A DNA stretch of 64,000 bases, taken from the NCBI GenBank assembly GCA_937926205.1, contig CALEYL010000075.1, positions 186,001 to 250,000 of the forward strand. The letters are read 5' to 3'. The translations under genes and the position numbers were made by a program. This stretch comes from an uncultured Saprospiraceae bacterium. Its GTDB lineage: Bacteria; Bacteroidota; Bacteroidia; Chitinophagales; Saprospiraceae. Within the stretch, counting starts at the first letter, position 1. Each line of letters begins with the position of its first letter. Shown in pieces: positions 27,425-36,279 of this stretch. A model generated the notes under the pieces. It ran no database searches. It was given only the letters and a program-made list of their open reading frames with translations, and was not told the origin of the DNA.

Positions 27425-29326
27425 ATGTCATCAGAAACCGGGAGCGAATTGGAGCGGTTACTCGCTTTGCTCAAAATTGAGAAAGAAGAAGATTTTGAAC
27501 AACACCGCATTTATGTTCAGGGCTTGCCCCTGGCTGAGCGCGTGGCAAAAGGCTATTGCTGGTATCCTGTTGCCGTGGTGCGTTCAGGATATTCCGTTGG
27601 CGACCGCGCTTTTGTTGTCGTGGAAAAAAGTGATAAAATAAAAGAACACCAGTTTCGGGCAGGAAAAACTGTAAGCCTTTTCACCCAGCAGGCTGGCGCC
27701 AAACGCCCCGAAATCAGCGGTGTCATACACTACACCGACAAGCGAAAAATGCACATAATCCTGAACACGGAATACGTGCCGGAATGGGCGACACTCGGAC
27801 AGGTTGGGGTCGATTTGCTTTTTGACGAACGTAGCTATGTGGAAATGGAAAACGCTTTGAAAAAGGTCATGCAGGCCAGCAACAACCGCCTTGCAGACCT
27901 CCGGGATGTCATTCTTGGAAAATTTCCAGCCAGGTACAGTGAATTCAACTCCGCGATAGAAATCCCTTCCCTGAATGATTCCCAGCGCGAAGCCGTCCGT
28001 GAAGTCCTCGCTGCTCAGGATATCGCACTCATTCACGGGCCTCCGGGAACCGGCAAAACCACAACATTGGTCCAGGCCGTCAAGTTGTTGTGCAAAACAG
28101 AAAACACCGTACTCGTCGCGGCGCCCAGCAATGCTGCCGCTGACCTGCTCACCGAACGCATCGCCGCCGAAGGTTTATCGGTTGTCCGCATCGGCAATAT
28201 TTCACGGGTTGATGAAGATCTTTTGCAGCATACCCTTGAAGTGCAAATGGCGCACCACCCCGACAGCAAGCACATCAAAAAAGTAAAGATTGAAGCCAAT
28301 GCTCTGAGACGGGATGCCAAGCGTTTCCGGCGAAAATTTGGCCGCGAAGAACACGAAGAGCGCAAAAATCTTTTTCAGGAAGCCGGCGAACTGATGGCCT
28401 GGGCCAATCAGATGGAGGAAAGGCTGCTCGACCAGATACTCGATGGGGCGGATGTCATTACCTGTACGCTTGTGGGCGCTTCCAACAAGGTACTTGAAAA
28501 GCGAAACTTCCGGACTGTTGTCATAGATGAAGCGGCACAGGCCTTAGAGCCTGCTACCTGGATTCCCATCCTCAAAGCTTCCAAAGTGGTGCTCACCGGC
28601 GATCCGTTTCAGTTGCCGCCAACCGTGAAATCGGATGCGGCACAGCGACAGGGATTTAACATTACCATGCTTGAAAAATGCCTCCAACGTTTCACCCGTT
28701 CCAGCCTGCTGAATGTGCAGTACCGCATGAACGCGGTCATTATGGGGTTTTCCAACTTTAAATTTTACAACAATGCGCTTATGGCGCATGCTTCTGTATC
28801 TCAACGGCAGTTGCCCATCGAAGCCAATACACCGCTTGTGTTTTTAGACACCGCCGGCTGCGGTTTTGAGGAACAGGTTCACGAAACCTATCAAAGCCGC
28901 TTTAACCCCGAGGAGTTTCAAATTTTGTGCGAACACCTCTACCAACTCATTGATGCCTATGGCGACCATCCGCTACCGGAAATTGCCGTCATTTCCCCCT
29001 ACCGCGAGCAGGTTAACTGGATGCAGCAAAACATCGCTCAGGACGAGCGCCTCGCTAACATTTCCATAGAAATCAACACCATAGATGCCTTTCAAGGGCA
29101 GGAATGCGATGTGGTTTACCTTTCTCTTGTGCGTTCCAACATGAAAGGCGAAATAGGTTTCCTCAGCGATTACCGCCGCATGAACGTCGCCATGACCCGC
29201 GCGCGATACCAGCTGATTGTCGTGGGCGACAGCGCCACCATTGGCGGCCACGCTTTTTACGAAGATTTTTTGCGCTACTGCGAGCAGGAAGGCGCTTATC
29301 AAACGGCGTGGGAGTTTATGCAGTGA
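27425..29326 (+). CDS. Superfamily 1 DNA/RNA helicase (IGHMBP2/Upf1-like)
   Basis: A 633-residue helicase. An N-terminal beta-barrel-like region (about 1-170) precedes the motor. Walker A is GPPGTGKTTT near 202-211, motif II VVIDEAAQALEP near 361-372, motif III LTGDPFQLPPTV near 383-394, then QYRMN near 431, INTIDAFQGQECDVVYLSLVRSN near 546-568 and RRMNVAMTRAR near 580-590. Bacterial members act on DNA or RNA ends with 5'-3' polarity, but the cellular role here is not known. A TACCTTCG element at 27381-27388 resembles a -7 box about 40 bases before the ATG. No nuclease or restriction partner is adjacent. Confidence 0.93.
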   Translation: MSSETGSELERLLALLKIEKEEDFEQHRIYVQGLPLAERVAKGYCWYPVAVVRSGYSVGDRAFVVVEKSDKIKEHQFRAGKTVSLFTQQAGAKRPEISGVIHYTDKRKMHIILNTEYVPEWATLGQVGVDLLFDERSYVEMENALKKVMQASNNRLADLRDVILGKFPARYSEFNSAIEIPSLNDSQREAVREVLAAQDIALIHGPPGTGKTTTLVQAVKLLCKTENTVLVAAPSNAAADLLTERIAAEGLSVVRIGNISRVDEDLLQHTLEVQMAHHPDSKHIKKVKIEANALRRDAKRFRRKFGREEHEERKNLFQEAGELMAWANQMEERLLDQILDGADVITCTLVGASNKVLEKRNFRTVVIDEAAQALEPATWIPILKASKVVLTGDPFQLPPTVKSDAAQRQGFNITMLEKCLQRFTRSSLLNVQYRMNAVIMGFSNFKFYNNALMAHASVSQRQLPIEANTPLVFLDTAGCGFEEQVHETYQSRFNPEEFQILCEHLYQLIDAYGDHPLPEIAVISPYREQVNWMQQNIAQDERLANISIEINTIDAFQGQECDVVYLSLVRSNMKGEIGFLSDYRRMNVAMTRARYQLIVVGDSATIGGHAFYEDFLRYCEQEGAYQTAWEFMQ

Positions 29327-29376
29327 AAGCCAAAAAGGATTTACAATTTCCGGATAATCCTGGGTTTTGTAAAGAT

Positions 29377-30045
29377 CTAATCGTTTATCGCAGCATCTTC
29401 ATACCTCAGAATCCGCATGCTCTCCTGAGTCGCATGCCGGGCAAGGTAGTCATCCAGAAGGGCCTTGCGCGCTTCCGGGCTCATATCAGGATGCTGGTCG
29501 TAATAGCCTTTTACCTGCCGCTGGCGGTAGGCTTCGTAAAGGGAAACGGCACAGGCAACCGAAATATTCAGGCTTTGTGCCATGCCCATTTGAGGGATGA
29601 TAAAATTCCCGTTAGAATAAGACAAAGCCAATTCAGACAGACCAAGGTGTTCGTTCCCAAAAATCAGGGCAACAGAATCGGCGAGATCAAGATCGTAAAC
29701 GCTGCAGGCGTCGGCAGAAAGGTGGGTACTCCAGAGGTGCCGGTACTGTGTTTTTACTTTTTCAAAACAAGCTTTTGCATCTGTAAACAGGTGGACATCC
29801 ACCCATTTTCGGGCGCCGGCCGAGCTCCGTTTTCCCACGGCAATAAAATGGCGCGCCAGATCGGGGTCGGTATAGAGTACGTAAATTTCTTTGATGCCGA
29901 CCGAGTCGCAGGTCCGCAAAACGGCGCCGATGTTGTGGGGATCGTGTACGTTCTCGAGCACCACCGTCAGATCCGGCTGACGGCGGGCAGCGAGTTCTTT
30001 GATTTTATCGTAGCGATCCGGATTGATTTTCATGATTGAGTACAA
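29377..30045 (-). CDS. trmH: TrmH-family tRNA/rRNA 2'-O-methyltransferase
   Basis: A 222-residue SPOUT-fold methyltransferase. The three knot motifs are visible: ENVHDPHNIGAVLRTCDSVG near 31-50, LIFGNEHLGLS near 128-138 and IPQMGMAQSLNISVACAVSLYEAYRQR near 149-175. The layout, with an extra C-terminal helical tail, is close to TrmH, which methylates the ribose of G18 in tRNA. Start may be the ATG at 30045 or Met5. Its 3' end converges with the helicase gene 50 bases away. On the other side it follows the coiled-coil gene after a terminator. Confidence 0.9.
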   Translation of the reverse strand: MYSIMKINPDRYDKIKELAARRQPDLTVVLENVHDPHNIGAVLRTCDSVGIKEIYVLYTDPDLARHFIAVGKRSSAGARKWVDVHLFTDAKACFEKVKTQYRHLWSTHLSADACSVYDLDLADSVALIFGNEHLGLSELALSYSNGNFIIPQMGMAQSLNISVACAVSLYEAYRQRQVKGYYDQHPDMSPEARKALLDDYLARHATQESMRILRYEDAAIND

Positions 30046-30046
30046 A

Positions 30047-30083
30047 AGAGAGGTAACACCTTGTTAAAAGGCATCACCTCTCT
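30047..30083 (-). terminator. Terminator after the coiled-coil gene
   Basis: AGAGAGGT at 30047-30054 pairs exactly with ACCTCTCT at 30076-30083, 22 bases beyond the coiled-coil gene stop and directly upstream of trmH on the same strand, which suggests separate transcription units. Confidence 0.65.
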
Positions 30084-30105
30084 GATATCGTAAGGACGTT
30101 AATGA

Positions 30106-33100
30106 TCAATTGTTGCTCCCAGTTTTTTTCTTATCCGCTTCAGCTTTCAGTTTCCGAAGATTTTCCTCGGCTGCTTTTACCTGAGCCTGCAAATCGGCAA
30201 GTTTTTTGTTCTCCGCAGCAATTTGCTGGCTCACTGTTTCCGCACGCTTTTGTTCTTCCAGAATTTTTGCATCGGCATCTTTCCGTGCCTGAGCAACCTC
30301 TGCTCCGTATTGTTTTTTCGCGGCGTCTGCTTTCGCCCGCTCCTCCGTAATCAGCACAGCAGTTTCCTCTTTCACTTTGGTGATTTGCATGGTAGACTGC
30401 TGACGCGCTTCATATACGGCGTCGGCCGCTTCTTTGCGGGCAGCGGTGATTTCCGTTTGCGACAACTTGCGGGCATCTTCGGCTTCTTTGGCATATTGCA
30501 TTTTTTGAGCCTGGCTGGATTCCCTTGCTGCTTTTACTTCTTCGGCTGCTTTGGCACGCATGTCAGCAATTTCCTTTTTAGCCAAAGCATCCGCATCTGC
30601 TACTTCTTTAGCAAATGCTGCTTTCCGGTTTTCTGCTTCCGTCCGTGCCCGGGTAATCTCATCTGCGGCAGCTTTCTGAGCCGTAGCGACTTCCTGTGCG
30701 GCAGTTTCACGTGTTTTTGCAATGGCTGCTGCTGCATCTTCGCGGGCTTTCAATACGGCTAAAGCCTGAGCTTCTTTCTCTTTAGCCGCATTCTCGCGGG
30801 CTGTCTTTACGTCATTTGCTGCTTGTTGGTTGGCAGCAGCGATTTCGGCAGCGGCGCGTTCCCGGGCAGCAGAAACTTCATTGGCGGCAGCCTGGCGTTC
30901 AGCGGCGCCTTTTTCGCGGGCAATGCGCACACTTTCCGCTTCCTGTTGCTGAATCTGGTTGATGATATCGGCTGACTGTTTTTTGGCTTCAGATACCTGA
31001 TTGGCAGCCGTTTGCTGAGCTAGCGCCTCCGCTTCTCTGGCTTTTGCAATTTCCCGCGCAGCGTTTTCCCGCGCAGCTGTAATTTCGCGGGCAGCATTTT
31101 CGCGGGCAGCTACCACCTCTTCAGCAGTAGCGTTTTTTATTTCGTTTTCTTTAGACTTCGCATCCTGAATGGCACGGGCAGCTTCCTCCTGAATCTGCTT
31201 GATGCGCTCCGTAGCCGTCTTTTGTGAATTGGCGACTTCCGATACATACTGCTCTTTGGCAGCACCAGCATTCTTATTTGCTTCCTGAACCTGTGCTGCA
31301 GCCATTTCACTGGCTTTGCGCACTTCTTCCTGGGCGCGGGCGCGGGCGGCAGCCACTTCCTGAGCAGAAGTCGTGCGCACTTCTTCTTCCTTGGCCTTCG
31401 CAGCGGCTATTGCAGCCGCCAGCTCATTTTGTATTTTTGTTATTTCCTGGGTGGCGCGTTCTTTTGCCGTCACAACTTCCTGTCCTATCGATTGTTTTTC
31501 CTGTTCTGCACGTTGCCGGGCTTCCGCCACTTTATCCGCTTCCTGCTTGTTGATTTCCTGAATGGTCAATGCCGCTTTTTCACGGGCGGCAGCAACTTCG
31601 GCTGCAGACTGCTGGCGGGTAGCATCGGTTTCCTGGCTGGCTCTTTGCTTTTCAGAAGCAACCTGCTGTTGCGTCAGGCTAATTTCTTCGGAGGCCCGCT
31701 TTTTTGTATTTGCCACATCGGTAGCTGCCGCTTCTTTTTCGCGCGCTACATTCTCCCGAATCTGTGCGACTTCAGCGGCATTTGCTTCCAGAAGGCGGGT
31801 TTTTTCTTCCGCAATTTTCCGGCGCGTTTCGGCAAGGTCTACAGCCAATTTTTCCTTTTCCAGCGCTCCGTTTTCACGAATATGTGCTACTTCCTGAGCG
31901 GTTGCTTCCTGCGTTTGAAGGATTTGTTCTGCGGCCGTTTTTTTCACGCCGACTACTTCTTCTACGGTCCTGTTTTGCTCCAGTTTAGCCTGTTCCCTTG
32001 CCTTTTGAATGGCGGCAACCGACTCCTCGCGAATCCGCTTGATTTCATTGGTTGAGTTTTCACGCGCTGAGGCGACTTCGTCGGCATATTCCAACTTGGC
32101 AAGATCGAGTTTTTCTTTGGCTGCCTTCAATTCAGCAGAAGCACGCTCACGGGATGCGGCAATTTCCTGTGCAGATGCCATCTGCGCCTTTTGTACTTCT
32201 TCCGCTGCTTTTTGCCGGGCTTCTGCCACATTCTTATTGATGGCCTCCATTTCGCTGCCTGCTTTGGTTTTGGCTTCCGCCAAAGCATCCGCCATTGCTT
32301 TGCGAGCCTGGTCTATTTCTTCCTGCGACTTTTTACGGGCCTCCAGTACTTCATCGGCATAAGTTTTCTTTTGCTGAGCAGCCTGCTCCCGGGAGAGCGC
32401 GACCTCATCCTGTATTTGTCGTTTAATTTGTTCCGCTTTGGTGCGTTCGTCTGCAATTTCCTGACGCAATTTGGCCTTCACTTCACTCAATTCCTTGCGC
32501 AAAGCTGCCAGTTCGTCATCGTCCAGTTGGCTGATATCGGCTACTTTCTTGGGTTGGCCTGAAGGCTTTGCTGGCGTACTTTTGGGCAAAGACCCCGAAG
32601 TAGAACTGATGGGTCGGTTTCCGGTAGCGGGTGCAATTTCACCCCCGGAAGCTTCAACCTGTACAATTTTATTTTTGTCCAGACGCTCATTGAAACAGAT
32701 AGAAGCAGCTTTGAATTCAGCCCGTCGATTGTCGTTCACAGCAAACTTGCGTATCTCGTTGCTGGTGTTGTTTTTAATGTAAATCGTTGTGATGTCCGAG
32801 CTGACAAACCATTGAACAGCAGCAATATCCAGTTGAACAATATTGTGATGCAAGGGCGTCCCCCGGTCATTGCCCATCTCCCCCATTTCTATGAAGCGAT
32901 AGCTTCGGCGCACCATATTGCTGTCCATAAAAATCAGTTCATCATCCTGATTAAACTCAACGCCCCCTTTTGAGAACATCCTGGCAGTAATGCCTTTTTC
33001 GCTACTGATTAATTCCATTCCATAGCTGTAGTTCCCGCGCAAAACCAAAGTCAACGTTGTTGTACGCAACATGTGGGTTCCTCCAATAATGCGATCATCG

Positions 33101-33204
33101 GATATTAAAGTATTGCAATTTTGGGAATAGGCAATTTGCTGAACGCATATCCAGAAAAGGACAAGAAAGAGTAAAGACAGCCTGCATTTCATAAACCGTT
33201 GCAT
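30106..33204 (-). CDS. Large exported coiled-coil protein with 11-residue repeats
   Basis: A 1032-residue protein of unrecognised family. From the ATG at 33204 (another ATG lies 4 codons on, and the frame is open to 33285) it has a signal peptide ending QIAYSQ, then a globular region (about 30-190) of beta-rich sequence. An uninterrupted Ala/Glu/Lys/Arg/Gln-rich helix runs from about 226 to 1020. The helix shows an 11-residue rhythm (for example ENAAREITAAR next to ENAAREIAKAR), the hendecad pattern of long straight coiled coils and also of group 3 LEA proteins. It ends KKKTGSNN without an anchor. A periplasmic or surface filament, spacer or stress protein is possible; nothing in its neighbours (MscS upstream, trmH downstream) decides this. 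Confidence 0.85.
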   Translation of the reverse strand: MQRFMKCRLSLLFLVLFWICVQQIAYSQNCNTLISDDRIIGGTHMLRTTTLTLVLRGNYSYGMELISSEKGITARMFSKGGVEFNQDDELIFMDSNMVRRSYRFIEMGEMGNDRGTPLHHNIVQLDIAAVQWFVSSDITTIYIKNNTSNEIRKFAVNDNRRAEFKAASICFNERLDKNKIVQVEASGGEIAPATGNRPISSTSGSLPKSTPAKPSGQPKKVADISQLDDDELAALRKELSEVKAKLRQEIADERTKAEQIKRQIQDEVALSREQAAQQKKTYADEVLEARKKSQEEIDQARKAMADALAEAKTKAGSEMEAINKNVAEARQKAAEEVQKAQMASAQEIAASRERASAELKAAKEKLDLAKLEYADEVASARENSTNEIKRIREESVAAIQKAREQAKLEQNRTVEEVVGVKKTAAEQILQTQEATAQEVAHIRENGALEKEKLAVDLAETRRKIAEEKTRLLEANAAEVAQIRENVAREKEAAATDVANTKKRASEEISLTQQQVASEKQRASQETDATRQQSAAEVAAAREKAALTIQEINKQEADKVAEARQRAEQEKQSIGQEVVTAKERATQEITKIQNELAAAIAAAKAKEEEVRTTSAQEVAAARARAQEEVRKASEMAAAQVQEANKNAGAAKEQYVSEVANSQKTATERIKQIQEEAARAIQDAKSKENEIKNATAEEVVAARENAAREITAARENAAREIAKAREAEALAQQTAANQVSEAKKQSADIINQIQQQEAESVRIAREKGAAERQAAANEVSAARERAAAEIAAANQQAANDVKTARENAAKEKEAQALAVLKAREDAAAAIAKTRETAAQEVATAQKAAADEITRARTEAENRKAAFAKEVADADALAKKEIADMRAKAAEEVKAARESSQAQKMQYAKEAEDARKLSQTEITAARKEAADAVYEARQQSTMQITKVKEETAVLITEERAKADAAKKQYGAEVAQARKDADAKILEEQKRAETVSQQIAAENKKLADLQAQVKAAEENLRKLKAEADKKKTGSNN
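31048..31113. repeat. 33-bp tandem duplication inside the coiled-coil gene
   Basis: Two adjacent 33-bp units (31048-31080 and 31081-31113) differ at only a few positions and encode two successive 11-residue helix repeats. They are the clearest nucleotide trace of how the long helix grew. Confidence 0.7.
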
Positions 33205-33404
33205 TTTAATTGGAAAAGTAAGGTTTTTATAGTGCATTAATAACAATTGGCCTAAAAAAGTACGCCAAAGTGTTGGGAAAGGCACTTTTTCTTCGGAAAC
33301 TGAGGGAATAGATCAGGTATGACAGATACAAAAGGCATCACAACCACTGCCCAAAACGCAGCTATGGCGAAAAAACGTCTTTTCCCGGATTGGAAAATGT
33401 GACC

Positions 33405-34280
33405 TTATGGTGAATTTGTTTCTAATCCGGTGGGGGAAAGGTGCGCCGTGACGTAATTTACGACCCTTCGAACCGTTTTTCTGCGAATTTCACGCTCGAG
33501 GTCACGGTCAATGCGGTGCAGTACGTATTGGAATTTAAGTTCCAGGCTATTTTTGGTGATGGTTACTGTTTTAAGGTTAAAACTGTTTTTTTCAATGTGT
33601 TTGTGGTAATCAGATAAGGTTTCAATCAGCTCAGCTTCCAGGGCTTCGATCGTTTTGAGATGCTGGATGTTTATCTCAAACTCAATGCTGACTTTCCGGA
33701 TTCCTTTTTTGGTGTAATTGATGATTTCACTGGAAAAAACGGTGCTGTTCGGGATAAAGATGACGTCATCGTCGTCATTCAGCAAAGCAATTTTTGTAAA
33801 GTTGATGTCTATGATTTTTCCTTTGTAATCGCCGATTTTAAGGTAATCCCCAATGTTTACCTCTCTCGAAAAACTAATGATGATGCCACTGATGATTTCA
33901 GAGATAAAGTCCTTGGAAATGATGGCAATGGCTGCCGCTACGATGCTGAGAGACGTGAAAAGTTTGACGTAATCAATGCCCCAGAATCCCAGCGCCGCCA
34001 TAAAGACAGCGCCTGTCAACAGGATGTAATAAATGTTTTCCAGCCCGAGGATGACATTGTCTATCGAACCCCTGGGCATTTTTTTTCGCTTTCGGTAAAA
34101 AGCAGACAGCAGAATAATAATCAAATTAGAGGCAAAAGCAAAAACCAGGAAGTCTAAAAGCACAATCAGGAAGTTGTCCAGGGGATGGTCAATCCTTTGT
34201 ACCCAGATATTCCGGCTTAATTCTGCCGCAATCAGCAGGGTAAGTACGATCAATTTCAAGGTAATGGTCAAATTCCTCAT
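33405..34280 (-). CDS. Small-conductance mechanosensitive channel family protein (MscS)
   Basis: A 291-residue inner-membrane channel. Hydrophobic segments lie at about 3-20, 40-62, 84-104 and 108-140; the last is the pore-lining helix followed by the MscS beta-domain (VNIGDYLKIGDYKGKIIDINFTKIALLNDDDDVIFIPNS at about 141-180) and a C-terminal alpha/beta part. MscS channels release solutes on osmotic downshift. The pore helix has IVAAAIAIISKDFISEIISGIIISF rather than the Gly/Ala pattern of E. coli, as in many relatives. About 200 bases separate it from the coiled-coil gene downstream; the start borders the 34281-34437 gap, which holds no gene I can support. Confidence 0.9.
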   Translation of the reverse strand: MRNLTITLKLIVLTLLIAAELSRNIWVQRIDHPLDNFLIVLLDFLVFAFASNLIIILLSAFYRKRKKMPRGSIDNVILGLENIYYILLTGAVFMAALGFWGIDYVKLFTSLSIVAAAIAIISKDFISEIISGIIISFSREVNIGDYLKIGDYKGKIIDINFTKIALLNDDDDVIFIPNSTVFSSEIINYTKKGIRKVSIEFEINIQHLKTIEALEAELIETLSDYHKHIEKNSFNLKTVTITKNSLELKFQYVLHRIDRDLEREIRRKTVRRVVNYVTAHLSPTGLETNSP

Positions 34281-34437
34281 TTGTGTACGCTTCTTTCTTT
34301 ATTCAAAGTAACAACTTTTTGGCGTCAACCTCAAGTAACCTTAACGGACAGTTGCCATCTTTGGTACAGGTTTCCCGCTTTAGAATGTCATACCAACCGT
34401 GCTCTGCCAATTTCCCCTTACCTTTGCCGCTCAGAAA

Positions 34438-35139
34438 ATGACAAAAATGCAATTTCAGCGTATTCAAAAAGCACTGGCAGATTACGAGAATTTCCTGAAA
34501 AGTGGCTCTCCTTCTGAAACACGCCTTTATTACTGGGAATCCCTTCGCATTTTTCAGGAAAACTGGAACATCGAATCCACCGATTTTGCTCAAATGTTTG
34601 ACCAGAGTTTGCAAAACACCCAAACGCGCCGGCTTTGGAACCGAGAAAATTATGAGCCCAAGCGCATCATGTTGCTTTTCATTTCCATGCAAAGCGATTT
34701 TGTCCGCCAACTTTTCAGCGACTTATTCAATGAATCCAGAGACATTGCCGGCCGCATGGATCGCTTTGTGTTTTATTGTGAAGAATTGCTCGAGGATTAT
34801 CGGCGAATGAATCCTGTAACGAAAGAAAACAGTCATTTTCACAACGACAATTACCAAATGCTATCCCTGTATCTGGCTTTCAGGTACCCTGAGCGTTATG
34901 CCCCCTATGATTTTCAGGTTTTTCAGGACCTGATGATCCGCCTGGGTAGTCCCGATATTCCTCAAAACAATGATCCGGAGCGCTACTTCAAAGTCATGCG
35001 CACACTTCAGGGCCTGCTGCACAAACAGAGCAACCTGTTACAACTTCATGAAGCCCGGATCAATGCCCCTGCTTATTATGCAGGAGAAAGCCTGCTCCTC
35101 GCTTTTGATTTTGCCTGTTTTTGTACGGGTAAGTCTTAG
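34438..35139 (+). CDS. Uncharacterised protein resembling the N-terminal domain of McrB-like proteins
   Basis: A 233-residue soluble, largely helical protein. I do not recognise a named family with certainty. The order of motifs, a long helical front, then NSHFHNDNYQMLSLYLAFRYPERYAPYDFQVF near 135-166, recalls the substrate-side N-terminal part of Bacteroidota McrB-type AAA restriction proteins (the hxD-x-LYL-xx-YPxKY-xY-K pattern), but no AAA domain follows: the protein stops at 233 and the next gene is a secreted nuclease. Start chosen at the ATG at 34438 or the one three codons later, since the upstream part of the frame (from 34399) is unlike protein. No McrC or methylase gene is nearby, so a free-standing remnant or a regulator is possible. 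Confidence 0.55.
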   Translation: MTKMQFQRIQKALADYENFLKSGSPSETRLYYWESLRIFQENWNIESTDFAQMFDQSLQNTQTRRLWNRENYEPKRIMLLFISMQSDFVRQLFSDLFNESRDIAGRMDRFVFYCEELLEDYRRMNPVTKENSHFHNDNYQMLSLYLAFRYPERYAPYDFQVFQDLMIRLGSPDIPQNNDPERYFKVMRTLQGLLHKQSNLLQLHEARINAPAYYAGESLLLAFDFACFCTGKS

Positions 35140-35153
35140 AAATAATACCTTTG
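35120..35153 (+). promoter_or_regulatory. Promoter of the endonuclease I gene
   Basis: TTTG at 35120-35123 and TACCTTTG at 35146-35153, 22 bases apart, match the Bacteroidota -33/-7 pair. Transcription would start near 35158-35160, so translation begins at the ATG at 35179 and not at the GTG at 35155. The promoter overlaps the end of the preceding gene. Confidence 0.7.
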
Positions 35154-35178
35154 GGTGACAGATAAACCGGATTTTAGC

Positions 35179-36273
35179 ATGTATCGAATTCTAATAGCAA
35201 CTTTCTTTACTTTACTGGTCATTCAGGCCCGGGGCCAGGAAATTTTTCCCGCATTAAGCGGTCAGGAATTGCGGAATGCCCTTGTCCAGAATTACAAGCC
35301 CGCCACCGTGCTGCCTTTTAACGATGCGCGGGATACCTTGTTTTCGCGTATCTATGCCCGTAACGACAGTTTGCGTTGTGTCTATACCGGAATGACCATT
35401 TATCTCAACCCCGCTTTAGATCCGACCATTGCCGCCTTCGGTGACGGGGGCGTCAACGGCATCAATACCGAACATACGTATCCGCAATCAAAGGGTGCAG
35501 AAACGGGAAATCCCCGGGCCGACATGCACCACCTCTACCCTACCCGGGTTGAGCCAAACGGCACAAGAGGAGATGCGCCTTTTTCAGAAATAACTGACAA
35601 TCAAACAGAAGAATGGTTCTATCTGAATCAAAAGCAAAGCAGCATTCCTACCAGCAACATCGAACGTTACAGCGAATACAAAGATTATGTTTTCGAACCC
35701 CGCGAAGATCACAAAGGCAATGTAGCGCGAGCCATGTTTTATTTTTATACCATGTACAAGGCAGAAGCCGATCTTGCCGACAACTCCTACTTTGAATCGC
35801 AACGCTTGACCTTGTGTAACTGGCACCTGCTCGATCCGGCCGATCAGGATGAAGCGGTACGTACCTGGGCCATTGCCGGCTACCAGGATGGAAAACCCAA
35901 CCCTTTTGTATTGGACTGCACCCTGGCGCGTCGTGCGTATTGCCCTGGTCTGGCGACTGAATGCACTTCACCAACAGCAAGCGTTGATCTGGAAAAAATT
36001 CCCTGGTTTACGTTGGAAAACAATGCCCCGAATCCCTTTCGGGAAAGGACGGACATTCGTTTTCACACTTCGCGCGATTGCCACATCCTGCTTGAAGTAT
36101 CTGACCTGACGGGCAAACGATTGGCAACGCTTTGTAATGAAAATCGTGGCGCAGGTTATCATGCCATTCCTTACTACCATCTTTCAGGAACGGCACAAAT
36201 GCTCTTCTACCGGATCACCATAACGGAAAACGGAAAAAGCTGGACCGGATTGAGGAGGATGATTGCGCAATGA
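35179..36273 (+). CDS. Secreted endonuclease I family nuclease with T9SS C-terminal domain
   Basis: A 364-residue exported nuclease. Signal peptide 1-19 (MYRILIATFFTLLVIQARG). The nuclease core (about 25-260) contains the beta-beta-alpha-metal motif NTEHTYPQSKGA with His99, then RADMHHLYPT with His117-His118 and the FEPREDHKGNVARAMFYF segment, as in Vibrio/E. coli EndA. The last 85 residues (about 280-364; NNAPNPFRERTDIRF to TGLRRM) form a type A type IX secretion sorting domain, so the enzyme is probably released or attached at the surface and degrades extracellular DNA for nutrients. Converges with paaC after 6 bases. Confidence 0.92.
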   Translation: MYRILIATFFTLLVIQARGQEIFPALSGQELRNALVQNYKPATVLPFNDARDTLFSRIYARNDSLRCVYTGMTIYLNPALDPTIAAFGDGGVNGINTEHTYPQSKGAETGNPRADMHHLYPTRVEPNGTRGDAPFSEITDNQTEEWFYLNQKQSSIPTSNIERYSEYKDYVFEPREDHKGNVARAMFYFYTMYKAEADLADNSYFESQRLTLCNWHLLDPADQDEAVRTWAIAGYQDGKPNPFVLDCTLARRAYCPGLATECTSPTASVDLEKIPWFTLENNAPNPFRERTDIRFHTSRDCHILLEVSDLTGKRLATLCNENRGAGYHAIPYYHLSGTAQMLFYRITITENGKSWTGLRRMIAQ

Positions 36274-36279
36274 GTAATA

